A stretch of 64,000 nt of DNA from Arthrobacter sp. UNC362MFTsu5.1 (GCF_000685965.1 NZ_JMLE01000015.1:62001-126000); one strand, 5' to 3'; positions 1 to 10,417 are shown, counted from the first letter of the stretch. Numbers and translations are program-made. The notes: a model not told the origin generated them from the letters alone.

Positions 1-1
1 C

Positions 2-742
2 GGCTGGTTCGCGCTGGCCACCCTGGTCATCCTGCCTCTGCTGAACCCAAAGGGGGCATGGGCATATGCAGGCAATGCGAACCCGATGGCCATCCTGTCC
101 GACCCCGCTTCGCTCTTCAATCCGTCCAAGGGCGAGACTGTGCTGCTGCTCATCGTGTTCACCGGAGGGTTGATAGCAAGGTCTCCAATTGCGCTCGTGC
201 TGGTTCCGACGTTGGCATGGCGGTTCCTGGCCACCAATGACGGCTACTGGGGGCCCACCTGGCACTACAGTGCGGTCCTCATGCCGATCGCATTCGTCGC
301 CCTCCTCGACGCGATCGATCGCGGACCCGATAGCCGCTGGGCGTGGCTGCGCACATATACCTCCCATGGTGTCGCCATCGCGATCACTGCAGCAGTCGTG
401 CTTCAACCGAGTCTTCCGCTGCGCACCATCACTGACCCGAAAGCCTGGACAAGGCCCGCCCGGGCTGACGCCGCCGCGGCCGTGCTCGCCCCCGTGCCGG
501 CGGGGGCGAGCGTTGAGACAGACATCGGGCTGATGAACTATCTAGTCGATGACCATGACGTGTACTGGATCGGCAACACGAACCCCACCCCGGACTGCAT
601 CCTCGTGGACCGGATTGCCGGAGGCATTCCCAAGGAATGGGGCAACCTGAAAAAAATTGCTGAGCGATTACACCCATCCACCGACTACGCCGTCACTCAC
701 GAGATCGAGGGCTATGAACTCGCCTGCCGCATCGACCGTTAA
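2..742 (+). CDS. DUF2079-type membrane protein, 3' part only
   Basis: The reading frame is already open at the window edge, so the start lies upstream and only about the last 246 codons are present. Visible are a hydrophobic stretch at the left edge, two more hydrophobic segments (LLLLIVFTGGLI and AVLMPIAFVALLDAI) and then a soluble C-terminal tail. The pattern WHYSAVLMPIAF resembles the DUF2079 family of polytopic actinobacterial membrane proteins, whose function is unknown. The stop is TAA. The next gene lies 14 bp away on the opposite strand, so the two genes converge. The family assignment is a recognition call, not a search result. Confidence 0.6.
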   Translation, partial: GWFALATLVILPLLNPKGAWAYAGNANPMAILSDPASLFNPSKGETVLLLIVFTGGLIARSPIALVLVPTLAWRFLATNDGYWGPTWHYSAVLMPIAFVALLDAIDRGPDSRWAWLRTYTSHGVAIAITAAVVLQPSLPLRTITDPKAWTRPARADAAAAVLAPVPAGASVETDIGLMNYLVDDHDVYWIGNTNPTPDCILVDRIAGGIPKEWGNLKKIAERLHPSTDYAVTHEIEGYELACRIDR

Positions 743-756
743 CGACCCACGCTGAC

Positions 757-2097
757 CTACATGCTGTACAGGCGGTACATGAAGGCCGCCATAGCATCGC
801 GGTTGACGGAGTTGAACGGACGGTAGGTGAACCTTCCGTTTCCTTCGTCCCAGCCGGAGGAGATGCCCACGGAGGCAAGCCAGGTGATCTCCTTGTAGAA
901 CTGGGTTGAGGTGGTCACATCCGCGAACGGTGAGGTGGCCGGGGGAGTGAACGCGGGCTCGCCCGCCAGACGGTAGAGGAACGCCGCCATGGCGTCACGC
1001 TTCACGGTGGTCAGCGGACGGTACGTGTACTGGCCGTTGCCTTCATCCCAGCCGCCGGAGATGCCGTACTCCGCCATCCAGTTCATCTCCTTGTAGAACT
1101 GCGTTCCGGGAGCAACATCATCGAACCACGAGTAGTACGGCGGGGTGTAGTCGGGCTGTCCTCCCAGGCGGGCCAGGCGGAACATGAACGCGGCCATCGC
1201 GTCGCGGTTGACGGGTGTCACCGGGCGGTACGTGGTGGTGCCGTTCACGTTCCAGCCCGTGCTGATGCCCTTGCTGGCGAGCCAGTTGATTTCGCCCGCG
1301 AACTGCGTTCCGGCGGGCACATCCGCGAACGGCCCGGAAATTTCGGATCCGCCGTTCAGGAAGTCCGCAGCCGTGGTGTAGCTGCCGGCCGGGGCAACCT
1401 CGAAGTTGAAGAAGTTGACCGTGCCCAGGAGGTACACCTCATTCTGGACGCGGGCGATGCCGACGCCGATGGTGGTGAAGCCGGGGTCGCTCATGATGGC
1501 ATTGTGCGGGGCTGAAGCGATCCACTGATCCACCAGGCCGGCTCCGGAGTAGTCAGGGCGGCCGGCGATGATTTCCGCCGCCATGGTCCAGCGGCCCGCC
1601 ACCCGGGGATCCGTGTGGAAGCCGGGGTTGTGCGCGAACGTGCCGCTGGTGGCCATGGTGTCGGACCAGTCCTCGGCCATTTCCGACACCGTGGCATTGA
1701 ACGTCACTGCCTTCAGGCCCTTGGTGGCGCGGAAGGCATTGATGGCGTTGAAGACATCGGTGATCTGCTGGCTGTTTGTCCTGTCGATGCTCCCGCCGGC
1801 AGGCGTGGCCCCCTCGGTGACGGCACCGCGTTCGGTGACGGCGCCGCTGCCGGCGGCGGGTGCCTGACCGGCGTCGAGCGCCTTAGGAGCGGGTGCCGGT
1901 GCGACTGCAGGGGCTCCCACCTGCTCGCCCTGGGCATTGGACGTTTCCGTGCCCGGCGCCACCGGCGCTGCGGTGGCTGCCGTGCCGCCCACAAAGAAAG
2001 TGGCCGAAAGCAGTGCGGTGCAGGTGAGGGCGGCTGCGGCCTTTGTTGCAGTTCTGGTATTCCGCAACGAGCGCAGACTTGTGGTGAATAGGTGCAA
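757..2097 (-). CDS. Secreted CAP-domain protein with three SLH-like repeats
   Basis: This 446-residue exported protein has a signal peptide with its hydrophobic core at about residues 20-42 and AxA-type sites before residue 45. An Ala/Pro-rich linker follows to about 105, then a CAP (SCP/PR1) domain at about 112-232. Three repeated units from 256 to the C-terminus each begin FxDV..(G/S)TQF and end in YRPxxxVxRDAMAAFxxRL. These resemble the S-layer-homology-like repeats that attach actinobacterial proteins to the envelope; that attachment role is inferred. The start is a TTG at 2097, chosen because a strong GGGGAGA ribosome site lies 6 nt upstream and the signal peptide follows directly. The gene stands alone, with its promoter expected in 2098-2272. 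Confidence 0.8.
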   Translation of the reverse strand: MHLFTTSLRSLRNTRTATKAAAALTCTALLSATFFVGGTAATAAPVAPGTETSNAQGEQVGAPAVAPAPAPKALDAGQAPAAGSGAVTERGAVTEGATPAGGSIDRTNSQQITDVFNAINAFRATKGLKAVTFNATVSEMAEDWSDTMATSGTFAHNPGFHTDPRVAGRWTMAAEIIAGRPDYSGAGLVDQWIASAPHNAIMSDPGFTTIGVGIARVQNEVYLLGTVNFFNFEVAPAGSYTTAADFLNGGSEISGPFADVPAGTQFAGEINWLASKGISTGWNVNGTTTYRPVTPVNRDAMAAFMFRLARLGGQPDYTPPYYSWFDDVAPGTQFYKEMNWMAEYGISGGWDEGNGQYTYRPLTTVKRDAMAAFLYRLAGEPAFTPPATSPFADVTTSTQFYKEITWLASVGISSGWDEGNGRFTYRPFNSVNRDAMAAFMYRLYSM

Positions 2098-2272
2098 TTG
2101 ATTTCTCCCCGTTTAGACATGTGAGCCGGGGGAAAATGGTGCAGCGATGAGACCTCCGGTAGCCCCCAGTATTCGCCGGCCCCGGAAGCGCAGCGACATG
2201 CAAAGAATGCCACAGACATTGCGGCCAAACAATCACCGTTCGAAAGCAATTATTTCGCGGCAAAATTCGCGG

Positions 2273-3646
2273 CTAAAGGAGGGCCGCAGCGGGACTTTCA
2301 AGCCGGGCTTTGACAGTGGTGCCAGCCCCCGGCGCCGTCCGGACTTCCAGTGTCCCGCCCGCAGCATTGAAGGTGTCCCGCAGAATCCTCAGGCCGCTGT
2401 GCCCTTCCGCCGAACCCTGGGCCTGGTCAAAGCCGATGCCGTCGTCGGCGACGGAAATCTCGGCGCCGCCGGGGTCGTTCGTCAAGCTGACGCGGACGTT
2501 GGTGGCGTGCGAATGCTTGGCCACGTTGGCCAGGGATTCCCGGGCAACCCGGTACAGCATGGCGGACTGGTCGCGGTCCAGGTCAATGTCCGCCGGGAGA
2601 TCCAGTTGCAGCGTGATGCCCCGGTCCTGCACCGGACCGGCGAGCCTCGCTAACGCCGCCGGCAGCCCGAACTCAGCCAAGTCGGGCGGGTACAGCTCGG
2701 TTGTTATTTCCCGCAGCTTCCGGATGTTGCGCTGCAGGATGGAGCGTGCCTCGGTGAGCAGCGGATTGTTGCCCTGGCCGTGGAGCTCTTCGGATTCGAG
2801 GGCGTAGGACAGGCCGGACAGGTCCTGGATCACGTCGTCGTGGAGGTCCCTGGCAATCCTCCGGCGTTCCAGGTCAGAAGCCTCCACAGCATGTTTGAGC
2901 AAGCGGTGGCCGGTGGTTCGGTTCGCCTGGATCTTGCGAGCCAGCCGGACCGCGGTGGGCAGCTGCGCCAGCTGGAGTGCGAACAGCGAGAGCAGGAGCG
3001 GCGGAACCATGCCGAACAGGACCTCTTCCTGTACCCCGCGCAGCGGTTCGTCGTCGTAATAGGCCTCGAAGATCAGCGGCGTCCCGTTTGCAGCCGCGAA
3101 GCGGACATACACCTCAACCAGTTCCCCGCGGGCCGATTCGAACTGGTTCTCGAATTCCTGATGATGGCCTAGGGCGGCCGTGGCGTCGCCCCCCGCCAGC
3201 AGCTGCCGCTCCGGAGCCCGTAGTTCAAAAACCTGGCCGATCAGGGAGCTCTGGTCCGAATACACCACCGTGCCGTCCGGACTCCAGATCTTGATCCGCA
3301 GCACGCCCTCCTTATCCAGCCACGGCCCCACCTTTTGGTCCAGCTCGGAAATCGCGGCAGGGTCACCGGCCAGGAGTTGATCGGTTGCGAGGGGACCGGC
3401 GGTATGGTCCGCGAGCCGCTGGGTGACGAGGATCGCCTCCTGCAGGGCATGGTCTTCCGCCTCGGCGCGGACCCAGAACGTCACGGGGAGTGCCACCAGC
3501 ACCAGGGCGAGGACGCCCATCAGGAGGAACTTCACCACCGCCGCGCGCACTTCGGAATGCTCGGCTGAACCGTGCTCATCCGGCGGACGCGCGCCGTGCT
3601 GATCCGGCGGACGCGCGCCGCGGCGCCAGTCAGCGTGCATGAACAT
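2273..3646 (-). CDS. Membrane sensor histidine kinase (NarX/DesK type)
   Basis: About 457 residues. Membrane segments at about 38-58 and 208-230 enclose an extracytoplasmic sensor region. A HisKA_3 dimerisation motif follows (LERRRIARDLHDDVIQDLSG, His about 269), then an HATPase_c domain with an N-box-like ESLANVAKHSHA and the G-box VADDGIGFD. The start is ATG 3646, with an alternative at 3640. Either overlaps the end of the upstream BTAD-receiver gene by 11-17 bp, so the pair is probably translationally coupled. The natural phosphorylation partner would be that regulator, but its receiver lacks the usual N-terminal acidic pair, so the circuit may be unorthodox. Confidence 0.85.
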   Translation of the reverse strand: MFMHADWRRGARPPDQHGARPPDEHGSAEHSEVRAAVVKFLLMGVLALVLVALPVTFWVRAEAEDHALQEAILVTQRLADHTAGPLATDQLLAGDPAAISELDQKVGPWLDKEGVLRIKIWSPDGTVVYSDQSSLIGQVFELRAPERQLLAGGDATAALGHHQEFENQFESARGELVEVYVRFAAANGTPLIFEAYYDDEPLRGVQEEVLFGMVPPLLLSLFALQLAQLPTAVRLARKIQANRTTGHRLLKHAVEASDLERRRIARDLHDDVIQDLSGLSYALESEELHGQGNNPLLTEARSILQRNIRKLREITTELYPPDLAEFGLPAALARLAGPVQDRGITLQLDLPADIDLDRDQSAMLYRVARESLANVAKHSHATNVRVSLTNDPGGAEISVADDGIGFDQAQGSAEGHSGLRILRDTFNAAGGTLEVRTAPGAGTTVKARLESPAAALL

Positions 3647-4898
3647 TGCTTGTCTGCCTGAGGGCTTCCAGCAGTGTGGCAAGCGAGCCGTCCTTGGGCA
3701 GGAACGCGCAGATGCCCGCGGCTGCCGCCTGCCGTTGCGCCTCCGGAGTCGGCGCCCCGACCAGCATGACGATGCGGGTGTGGGGCGCGGCAGCCAGAAT
3801 CTGCAGCGCTGCCGCAATGCCGTCCTCGCCGCGCAGGCGGTAGTCAAGAATGACGACGTCGGGAGCAAGTTCGCGGACCAGGTCAACACCCGCTTGCGCC
3901 GAGTCCGCAGTACCCACGCTGAGCATGTCCGGTTCGCGGTCCAGTGCGCCGGCGAGGAGCTCGGTGAACGTCCGGTGGCGGTTGATGGTCATGACGCGGA
4001 TTCTTCGCGGCGCCGGGGCGCCACCGGCGCCGGGCGGGGCGACGTCGGCCGTGGCCTCCAGGAGCCTGGCGTGGATGGACCGCAAAACAGGACCCGGAGC
4101 GCAGCCCATTTCCCGGTCCATGATCCGCCGGCACTGATCGAAGGCACGCAGCGCCTCCGTGGGCTGGCCGTTCTTCTCGAGCCCAAGGACCAAGGCCGTC
4201 CAGGCCTGCTCGCTGAGGGGATCATCAGCCACCGCTTCCCTCGCCCAGGTAGCGGCGAGCTGCGTTTTTCCCAGGGCAAGGGCTGACTCCGCCGCCAGCA
4301 CCCGGGCATGGAAAACCCGCGCCGCGTGGCGTGTCCGCTCCGCCTCTGCCCAGGACGGCACCAGTTCATCGCCCATCAGGGGCGCCGAGGCCAGGCCCAG
4401 GGCCTCCTGGAGCAGCACAATCGCGCGCTGGGGCGTGGCGGATTCGGCACCGTGTACCAGGGATTCGAAGCGGTCCAGGTCCAGGTCCACCAGCGCCCGG
4501 TCCAGCATGTAGCCGCCGGTCACGGTCCGCAGCGGGCCGTCCTTGCCCATCCCGGGCTGCAGGTGGCGCCGCAGCACACTCACGTAGCTCTCCAGGGTGG
4601 GGAGTGCCTCGGGCGGGGCCTGCCCGGCCCAGAGGATGTCGATGAGGCGGTCCTTGGAAACGGGAGCGCCCAGGTTCAGCAGCAGGAGTTCGAGAATCTG
4701 CCGGGGCTTGGGGCCGCCGAGCTCCCCGTATCCGAGTACTGTTTCGCCGCGCCGGATCCGGAGCGGGCCGATGATGTTGGCCTCGAGACGGCATGTTGCC
4801 GGCCCCGTCAGTGCGGGCGGCGTTGCCTGGTCTGATTTCGCTAAATCCACTGAAGACATCAAAGAGACCTGCGATTCAGTCGGGAAGCTTTTGTCCAT
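3630..4898 (-). CDS. Winged-helix/BTAD regulator with C-terminal receiver domain
   Basis: A 422-residue transcription factor. An OmpR-like winged helix (about 40-130: LGGPKPRQILELLLLNLG, LRTVTGGYMLD) leads into a bacterial transcriptional activation (BTAD/TPR) domain at about 135-285, as in SARP regulators. A response-regulator receiver domain comes last, at about 305-418. The receiver keeps the predicted phospho-acceptor (VVILDYRL) and the conserved Lys (CAFLPKDG). The usual N-terminal Asp-Asp pair is replaced (RVMTINRHRTF). A receiver at the C-terminus without a following DNA-binding domain is unusual. The gene overlaps the downstream histidine kinase and is divergent from the haem peroxidase gene. 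A dyad at 4924-4939 lies 25 bp from the start codon. A paralogue sits at 19640-20977. Confidence 0.85.
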   Translation of the reverse strand: MDKSFPTESQVSLMSSVDLAKSDQATPPALTGPATCRLEANIIGPLRIRRGETVLGYGELGGPKPRQILELLLLNLGAPVSKDRLIDILWAGQAPPEALPTLESYVSVLRRHLQPGMGKDGPLRTVTGGYMLDRALVDLDLDRFESLVHGAESATPQRAIVLLQEALGLASAPLMGDELVPSWAEAERTRHAARVFHARVLAAESALALGKTQLAATWAREAVADDPLSEQAWTALVLGLEKNGQPTEALRAFDQCRRIMDREMGCAPGPVLRSIHARLLEATADVAPPGAGGAPAPRRIRVMTINRHRTFTELLAGALDREPDMLSVGTADSAQAGVDLVRELAPDVVILDYRLRGEDGIAAALQILAAAPHTRIVMLVGAPTPEAQRQAAAAGICAFLPKDGSLATLLEALRQTSNVHAR

Positions 4899-4923
4899 CG
4901 TCGCTACTTACCGCCCCGGGGAC

Positions 4924-4939
4924 ACGAGTAGCCCCTACT
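4924..4939 (+). promoter_or_regulatory. 16-bp dyad ACGAGTA-GCCC-CTACT, candidate operator
   Basis: The site contains the inverted repeat AGTA-N5-TACT. It lies in the spacer between the BTAD-receiver gene (minus strand) and the haem peroxidase gene (plus strand). Near-copies occur at 19552, 24452 and 25525. Another half-site (GCTACT) lies at about 4899-4910, inverted relative to the AGTAGC here. Which protein binds is unknown; the BTAD-receiver proteins are the obvious candidates. Confidence 0.4.
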
Positions 4940-5062
4940 GGTCTTTTGCCCCTCGAAGTTACTTATTTGCCCGTCGTCACTTCCTGCGCACCCGTTTGAC
5001 ACTCCTTTTGCCGCAGGGCGGGGGTTGCCCCAACAAGGTTTTTCCTAGGTGCCCGGTTCACC

Positions 5063-8000
5063 ATGGCCTCATTCCATCCCTCCAACGGCAGGCATGTCAT
5101 GAGACCCTTCAACTGGATGCCCCTGGGCCCGTCCGACGCTAAGGCGTCCGCGCCCCCAAACCCTGAAGACAGCAGTTTTTACGCCAGACGCGGGCGGCAC
5201 GCAGCCCCCCGCCCGGCACGAGTCAGGCCGGCGCGGGTCCGGCTGGTCGCGGCCATCGCGGCCATCGTCATGCCGGTTGGCATGGGACTTCCCGTAGCCG
5301 CCCACGCCGTTACGGCTCCCGTCGGCCAAGGGTTTACGGTGAGCCCCGCCGACCTGGCGTTCATTCTGCAGCAGATCAAAATCGCCGAAGCGCACGCGGC
5401 AACCCTCTCGCCGGAACACCCGTGCGACACCATGATCGGCACCGGCCCCAACCAGATCGCCAGCCCCCTCGTCTCCAAGGGGCTGCGCACGGTGGACGGC
5501 TCCTGCAACAACCTCGTGCCCGGCCAGGAAACCTTCGGCGCGGCCGACGAAATCTTCCCGCGGCTGGGCTCCAAATCATTCCGCCCCGCGGAGTCCGGAT
5601 CACTCGGGGGACCGCCGGCGCCGACCAGCTACGAGCAGAAGTCCGGCGTCGTTTTCGATTCCCAGCCCCGTGTGATCAGCAACCTGGTGGTTGACCAGAC
5701 CTCCACCAACCCCGCCGCCGTGGCCGCGGCAGGTAATCCGGTCAGGACCCAGGGCGCCGAGGGCGTGGTGCCGTGCACCACGGATCCCACCCCGGACGCT
5801 GCCGGCATCCCTGCAGGCTGCGTTCCGTCCCACCAGACCTTGTTCATGCCGAACGTGACCACCGACGTGGGCCTTTCGCCACCGTACAACTCGATGTTCA
5901 CGCTGTTCGGACAGTTCTTCGACCACGGCGTGGATCAGACCGTCAAGGGCGGAGGCACGGTGTTCGTGCCACTGAAGGCCGACGATCCGCTGATCGCGGG
6001 GCCCGACCACATCCTGGGCAACGGCGACGACCTGGACCCGAACCTGCGCTTCATGGTGCTGACCCGCGGCCAGAACCAGCCGGGCGCGGACGGCATCCTG
6101 GGCACGGAGGACGACATCCAGGACGCCGTGAACACGGACTCGCCCTGGGTTGACCAGAGCCAGACCTACACCTCCCACCCCTCACACCAGGTATTCCTCC
6201 GCGAATACCTGAACAACAACGCCGGCAGGCCCGTGTCCACGGGCAAGCTGCTGGGCGGCCCGGCCGGTCCCACCGCCGGCGGCATGGCCACCTGGGCCAC
6301 CACCAAGGCGCAGGCTGCAGCACTGCTGGGCCTCCGGCTGGTGGACACCGATGTGACCAACATCCCGATGATTGCCGCGGACCCCTACGGCAAGTTCATT
6401 CCCGGCCCCAACGGACTGCCGCAGTACGTGACCGCCACCGGCCTGGTGGAAGGCAACATCGCCTCCCCGGTTCCGGTTCCGGCCAACGCACTGCACTTCG
6501 ACACGCCGTTCCTGACGGATATTGCCCACAACGCGGATCCCACACCGGTGGACACCGACCGCAACCCCGACACACCCCCGGTGGCCCCGGTCCCGGACGG
6601 CGACAACGTTGCCTCCTCCGACTTCGCCAACCAGCCGGCGGGAACGTACGACGACGAAATGCTCAACGCACACTTCATCGCCGGCGACGGCCGCGTCAAC
6701 GAAAACATCGGCCTCACGGCCATCCACCAGATCTTCCACTCCGAGCACGACCGTCTGGTGGGCGACATCAAGAATGTGCTGACCGGCGACACGACGGCGA
6801 GCGGCACTGCTGCGCTCCAGGAATGGCAGCTGGCCGCGGGTGCTGAAGGCTGGAACGGTGAGCGCCTCTTCCAGGCGGCACGGTTCATCACGGAAATGGA
6901 GTACCAGCACCTGGTCTTCGAGGAGTTTGCCCGCAAGGTTCAGCCTGCGATCAACCCCTTCCAGCCGTTCGCCTTCACCCAGACCGAGCTCAACCCGGCC
7001 ATCAAGGCGGAATTCGCCCATGCCGTGTACCGGTTCGGCCACTCGATGCTGACGGAGACCATCTCCCGCCGCAACGAGGATCAGCCCGGCCCGGACACTG
7101 TGTTCGGCACCGCCGATGACATCCGCGGAAGCGACAACGACATCTCGCTGCTCGACGGGTTCCTCAACCCGCCGGCCTACACGAACGGCGGCCCCGCCGG
7201 CCAGCTGACCTCCGAGGAAGCAGCCGGCAGCATCATCATGGGTATGTCCGACCAGGTAGGCAACGAGCTCGACGAGTTCGTCACCGACACCCTCCGGAAC
7301 AACCTGCTGGGCCTCCCGCTGGACCTGCCCACGATCAACATGACCAGGGCCCGGTCCGAAGGCATCCCGACGCTGAACAACCTCCGCCGGGAGCTCCACG
7401 CCGCCACCAACGACGGCCAGCTGCAGCCCTACACCAACTGGATCGATTTCGGCGAGAACCTCAAGCACCCGGAGTCGCTGATCAACTTCGTGGCAGCCTA
7501 CGGGCAGCACCCGACGATCCTCACGGATGCCGGCCCCGATGCAACCCTGGGGACGGCCGACGACGGACCGGCCACGCTCGATTCACGCCGCACGGCTGCC
7601 CGTAAGATCGTCAGCCCCGACACCCTCGCCGGCGAAGTCGGCCCGAGTGACGCCGCGGCGTTCATGAACAGCATCGGTGCCTGGGCGAACGACGGCACGA
7701 GGTCCATCACCGGACTCGACACCGTTGACCTCTGGGTTGGCGGCCTGGCCGAGCGGACCAACCTGTTCGGCGGCCTGCTGGGCAGCACTTTCAACTTCGT
7801 GTTTGAAAGCCAGCTCACCGACCTCCAGAACGGCGACCGCCTGTACTACCTCGCGCGCACCCCGGGCATGAACCTGAGGGCGCAACTGGAAGGCAACTCC
7901 TTCGCCGAAATGATGATGCGCAACACCAACGTGCACACCCTGAAGGCCGATGCATTCGCCACGGCGGACTGCAAGTTCGAACTCAAGAACCTGGCGGGCA

Positions 8001-10417
8001 CCGCCGACGGCTTCACGGCCTCGGGCAACACGGTGGCCGATGACCCGGCGTCGGAATGCAACGAAACAGCGCTCCTGATCCGGATGCCCGACGGCACCAT
8101 CAAGTACCGCGCCATCAACACCGTGGACCCCTCCGGGATCAACGGCCAGAGCGTCTACAACGGCACCGCCGGCGTGGACCGGATGTACGGAGGCAACGAC
8201 AACGACACCTTCTGGGGCGGCCTGGGCAACGACATCATCCAGGGCGGTGACGGCGCCGACGTCGCACTCGGCGGTGAAGGTGATGACATCATCACCGACC
8301 TCGCCGGCGACGACGTACCCAAGGGCGGTCCCGGAAACGACGCGATCGACGCCGGTCCGGGCCTGGACATCCTCATGGGTGGCGACGGCAAGGACTTCTC
8401 GAACGGTGGAGCCAACATCAACGAAACCTTCGCTGGTGCCGGTGACGACTTCATCATCGCCGGGCAGGGAGAAGACGCAGTGTTTGGTGACAGCGGCGAC
8501 GACTGGCAGGAAGGCGGCGATCAGCCGGACCTCCTCCAGGGGGACAGCGGAAACCTGTTCTTCCTGGACGATTCCCAGAAGCCGGGCCATGACATCCTCA
8601 TCGGCCAGGGCGGCGACGACGACTACGACATGGAAGGCGGCGACGACGTCGGCCTCGCAGGACCCGGCATCGAGAAGGTCGCCGGAGCCTCCGGGTACGA
8701 CTGGGAAATCGGCCTTCAGGATCCGCAGGCGCAGGACGCTGACCTGAATCTTCCGATCCCGCCGCTGGACATCCTCCAGGTGGGCGTCCGCGACAAGTTC
8801 AACGAACTTGAGGCGCTCTCCGGTGCAAACCTCGACGACATCCTTCGCGGCGACGACCTGGTTCCCAGCGCCGTCGGCGGCGCCGGATTCATCGGATGCG
8901 ACGTGCTGGACCAGGCAGGACTTGACCGCATCGCCGGCCTCGACCCGCTGGTACCCGCGCTCAGCACTCCCGCTGACACGGTCATCGCGGCATCGGCATC
9001 CAGGAGCTGCCCGCTGCTGGTCCCCGGCAGCAACGTCTGGGGCGATGGCAACATCCTCCTTGGCGGCGGCGGCAGCGACCTGATCGAAGGACGTGGCGCC
9101 GATGACATCATCGACGGCGACAGGTACTTCAGCGTTCGCCTCAGTGTCCGCACGGACGCGAACAACCCGGCCTCCGAGATTGGCAGCGCGGCCGGAATGA
9201 CCACGCAGTACCTGCGGGACGGCGCCGGCAACCTCACCGGTCCCACCCTCCAGGAGGCAGTGTTCGCGGGAACCGTGAACCCGGGCAACATCGTGGCAGT
9301 GCGCGAAATCCTGACGGGTACCGGCGGCACCGACACGGCACTGTTCTCCGGGCCGCTGTCCAACTACACGATCGTCGCCACCCCGGCAACGGACACCGAG
9401 CTGGCCAAGGTGACGGTCACCCAGACCGGCGCCGACGTGGCCGGCCAGCGGGCCAGCGACGGGATCGACACCCTGCGGAACATCGAGCGGCTGCAGTTCG
9501 CCGACCAGGTGGTTGTGCTGCAGGTGCCTGATGCGCCGGCCATCGGCTCGGCGACCGCAGGCAACACCTCCGCCACGGTGACGTTCACGGCTCCGGCCGC
9601 CAACGGGTCCTCTCCGATAACGGGCTTCGAGGTCGTCGTGAACACCGGCGGCGCGGCTGTCCGGACGGTCACCGGCATTGCGGCCACGGCCACCAGCGCC
9701 ACGGTCACCGGACTGACCAACGGCACCTCGTACACCTTCCAGGTGCGCGCGGTGAACCAGTTCGGCGCAGGGGCGATGTCCGCGGCATCCAACGCGGTCA
9801 CACCCGCCGCCACGGCTCCCGGTGCGCCGACCAATGTGGCGGCCACGGCAGGCGCCGCATCGGCAACCGTCACGTGGACGGCGCCGGCCAGCGACGGCGG
9901 GTCCCCGATTACCGGGTCCCAGATCGACGTCCGCATGGGAACCGCGGTGGTCAGGACCGTCACCTTCACCGACGCGGCCACCAGCCAGGTGGTCACCGGG
10001 CTGGACAACGGTACCCAGTACACCTTCGTGGTCCGGGCGGTCAACGCCGCCGGGGCCAGCGCGGGCTCTGCACCGTCGAATGCGGTCAACACGCCAGCCG
10101 CGCCAGGCGCTCCGGTGATCGGAACCGCCAGGCAAGGGGCCAACCGGGGAGCAGTGACGGCCATCGCCAACTGGACGCCGCCAGCCGCCACCGGCGGTTC
10201 CCCGATCACGGGCTACAAGGTAACGGCACTGCGGATGAGCTCGGCCGCAGCCAACGCCACCGTGGTCTCACGGACAGACTCCGCAGTCCTGCCGGCGACG
10301 GCCAGGTCCCTGGAGATGACCCTGACCAACAACAACTACCGCTTCATAGTGGTAGCCATCAACGCGGCGGGCACCAGCCCGGAGTCCGCCCGTTCGAACA
10401 GCGTGGTGCCGCGGTAA
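5063..10417 (+). CDS. Secreted animal-type haem peroxidase with RTX and fibronectin III repeats
   Basis: A 1784-residue exported protein. A long Arg-rich leader ends in a signal-peptide core (VAAIAAIVMPVGMGLPVAAHA). The An_peroxidase domain spans about 150-960, with a distal-His-like FGQFFDHGVDQ (about 281-292) and a proximal-His-like YRFGHSMLTE (about 655). RTX-type calcium-binding nonapeptides (GGxGxDxx) run over about 1033-1353. Three fibronectin III domains follow, about 1488-1784. There is no sorting signal. Peroxidase plus RTX is the architecture of bacterial Mn(II)-oxidising peroxidases (MopA) and of peroxicins; the substrate here is inferred only. An alternative start is ATG 5099, and neither start has a strong ribosome site. 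A perfect hairpin follows the stop. Confidence 0.85.
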   Translation: MASFHPSNGRHVMRPFNWMPLGPSDAKASAPPNPEDSSFYARRGRHAAPRPARVRPARVRLVAAIAAIVMPVGMGLPVAAHAVTAPVGQGFTVSPADLAFILQQIKIAEAHAATLSPEHPCDTMIGTGPNQIASPLVSKGLRTVDGSCNNLVPGQETFGAADEIFPRLGSKSFRPAESGSLGGPPAPTSYEQKSGVVFDSQPRVISNLVVDQTSTNPAAVAAAGNPVRTQGAEGVVPCTTDPTPDAAGIPAGCVPSHQTLFMPNVTTDVGLSPPYNSMFTLFGQFFDHGVDQTVKGGGTVFVPLKADDPLIAGPDHILGNGDDLDPNLRFMVLTRGQNQPGADGILGTEDDIQDAVNTDSPWVDQSQTYTSHPSHQVFLREYLNNNAGRPVSTGKLLGGPAGPTAGGMATWATTKAQAAALLGLRLVDTDVTNIPMIAADPYGKFIPGPNGLPQYVTATGLVEGNIASPVPVPANALHFDTPFLTDIAHNADPTPVDTDRNPDTPPVAPVPDGDNVASSDFANQPAGTYDDEMLNAHFIAGDGRVNENIGLTAIHQIFHSEHDRLVGDIKNVLTGDTTASGTAALQEWQLAAGAEGWNGERLFQAARFITEMEYQHLVFEEFARKVQPAINPFQPFAFTQTELNPAIKAEFAHAVYRFGHSMLTETISRRNEDQPGPDTVFGTADDIRGSDNDISLLDGFLNPPAYTNGGPAGQLTSEEAAGSIIMGMSDQVGNELDEFVTDTLRNNLLGLPLDLPTINMTRARSEGIPTLNNLRRELHAATNDGQLQPYTNWIDFGENLKHPESLINFVAAYGQHPTILTDAGPDATLGTADDGPATLDSRRTAARKIVSPDTLAGEVGPSDAAAFMNSIGAWANDGTRSITGLDTVDLWVGGLAERTNLFGGLLGSTFNFVFESQLTDLQNGDRLYYLARTPGMNLRAQLEGNSFAEMMMRNTNVHTLKADAFATADCKFELKNLAGTADGFTASGNTVADDPASECNETALLIRMPDGTIKYRAINTVDPSGINGQSVYNGTAGVDRMYGGNDNDTFWGGLGNDIIQGGDGADVALGGEGDDIITDLAGDDVPKGGPGNDAIDAGPGLDILMGGDGKDFSNGGANINETFAGAGDDFIIAGQGEDAVFGDSGDDWQEGGDQPDLLQGDSGNLFFLDDSQKPGHDILIGQGGDDDYDMEGGDDVGLAGPGIEKVAGASGYDWEIGLQDPQAQDADLNLPIPPLDILQVGVRDKFNELEALSGANLDDILRGDDLVPSAVGGAGFIGCDVLDQAGLDRIAGLDPLVPALSTPADTVIAASASRSCPLLVPGSNVWGDGNILLGGGGSDLIEGRGADDIIDGDRYFSVRLSVRTDANNPASEIGSAAGMTTQYLRDGAGNLTGPTLQEAVFAGTVNPGNIVAVREILTGTGGTDTALFSGPLSNYTIVATPATDTELAKVTVTQTGADVAGQRASDGIDTLRNIERLQFADQVVVLQVPDAPAIGSATAGNTSATVTFTAPAANGSSPITGFEVVVNTGGAAVRTVTGIAATATSATVTGLTNGTSYTFQVRAVNQFGAGAMSAASNAVTPAATAPGAPTNVAATAGAASATVTWTAPASDGGSPITGSQIDVRMGTAVVRTVTFTDAATSQVVTGLDNGTQYTFVVRAVNAAGASAGSAPSNAVNTPAAPGAPVIGTARQGANRGAVTAIANWTPPAATGGSPITGYKVTALRMSSAAANATVVSRTDSAVLPATARSLEMTLTNNNYRFIVVAINAAGTSPESARSNSVVPR

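Noticed and set aside
5063..5098. Certain assignment of the peroxidase start codon
   Set aside because: ATG 5063 and ATG 5099 both have weak ribosome sites; the upstream one is reported only as the outer limit.
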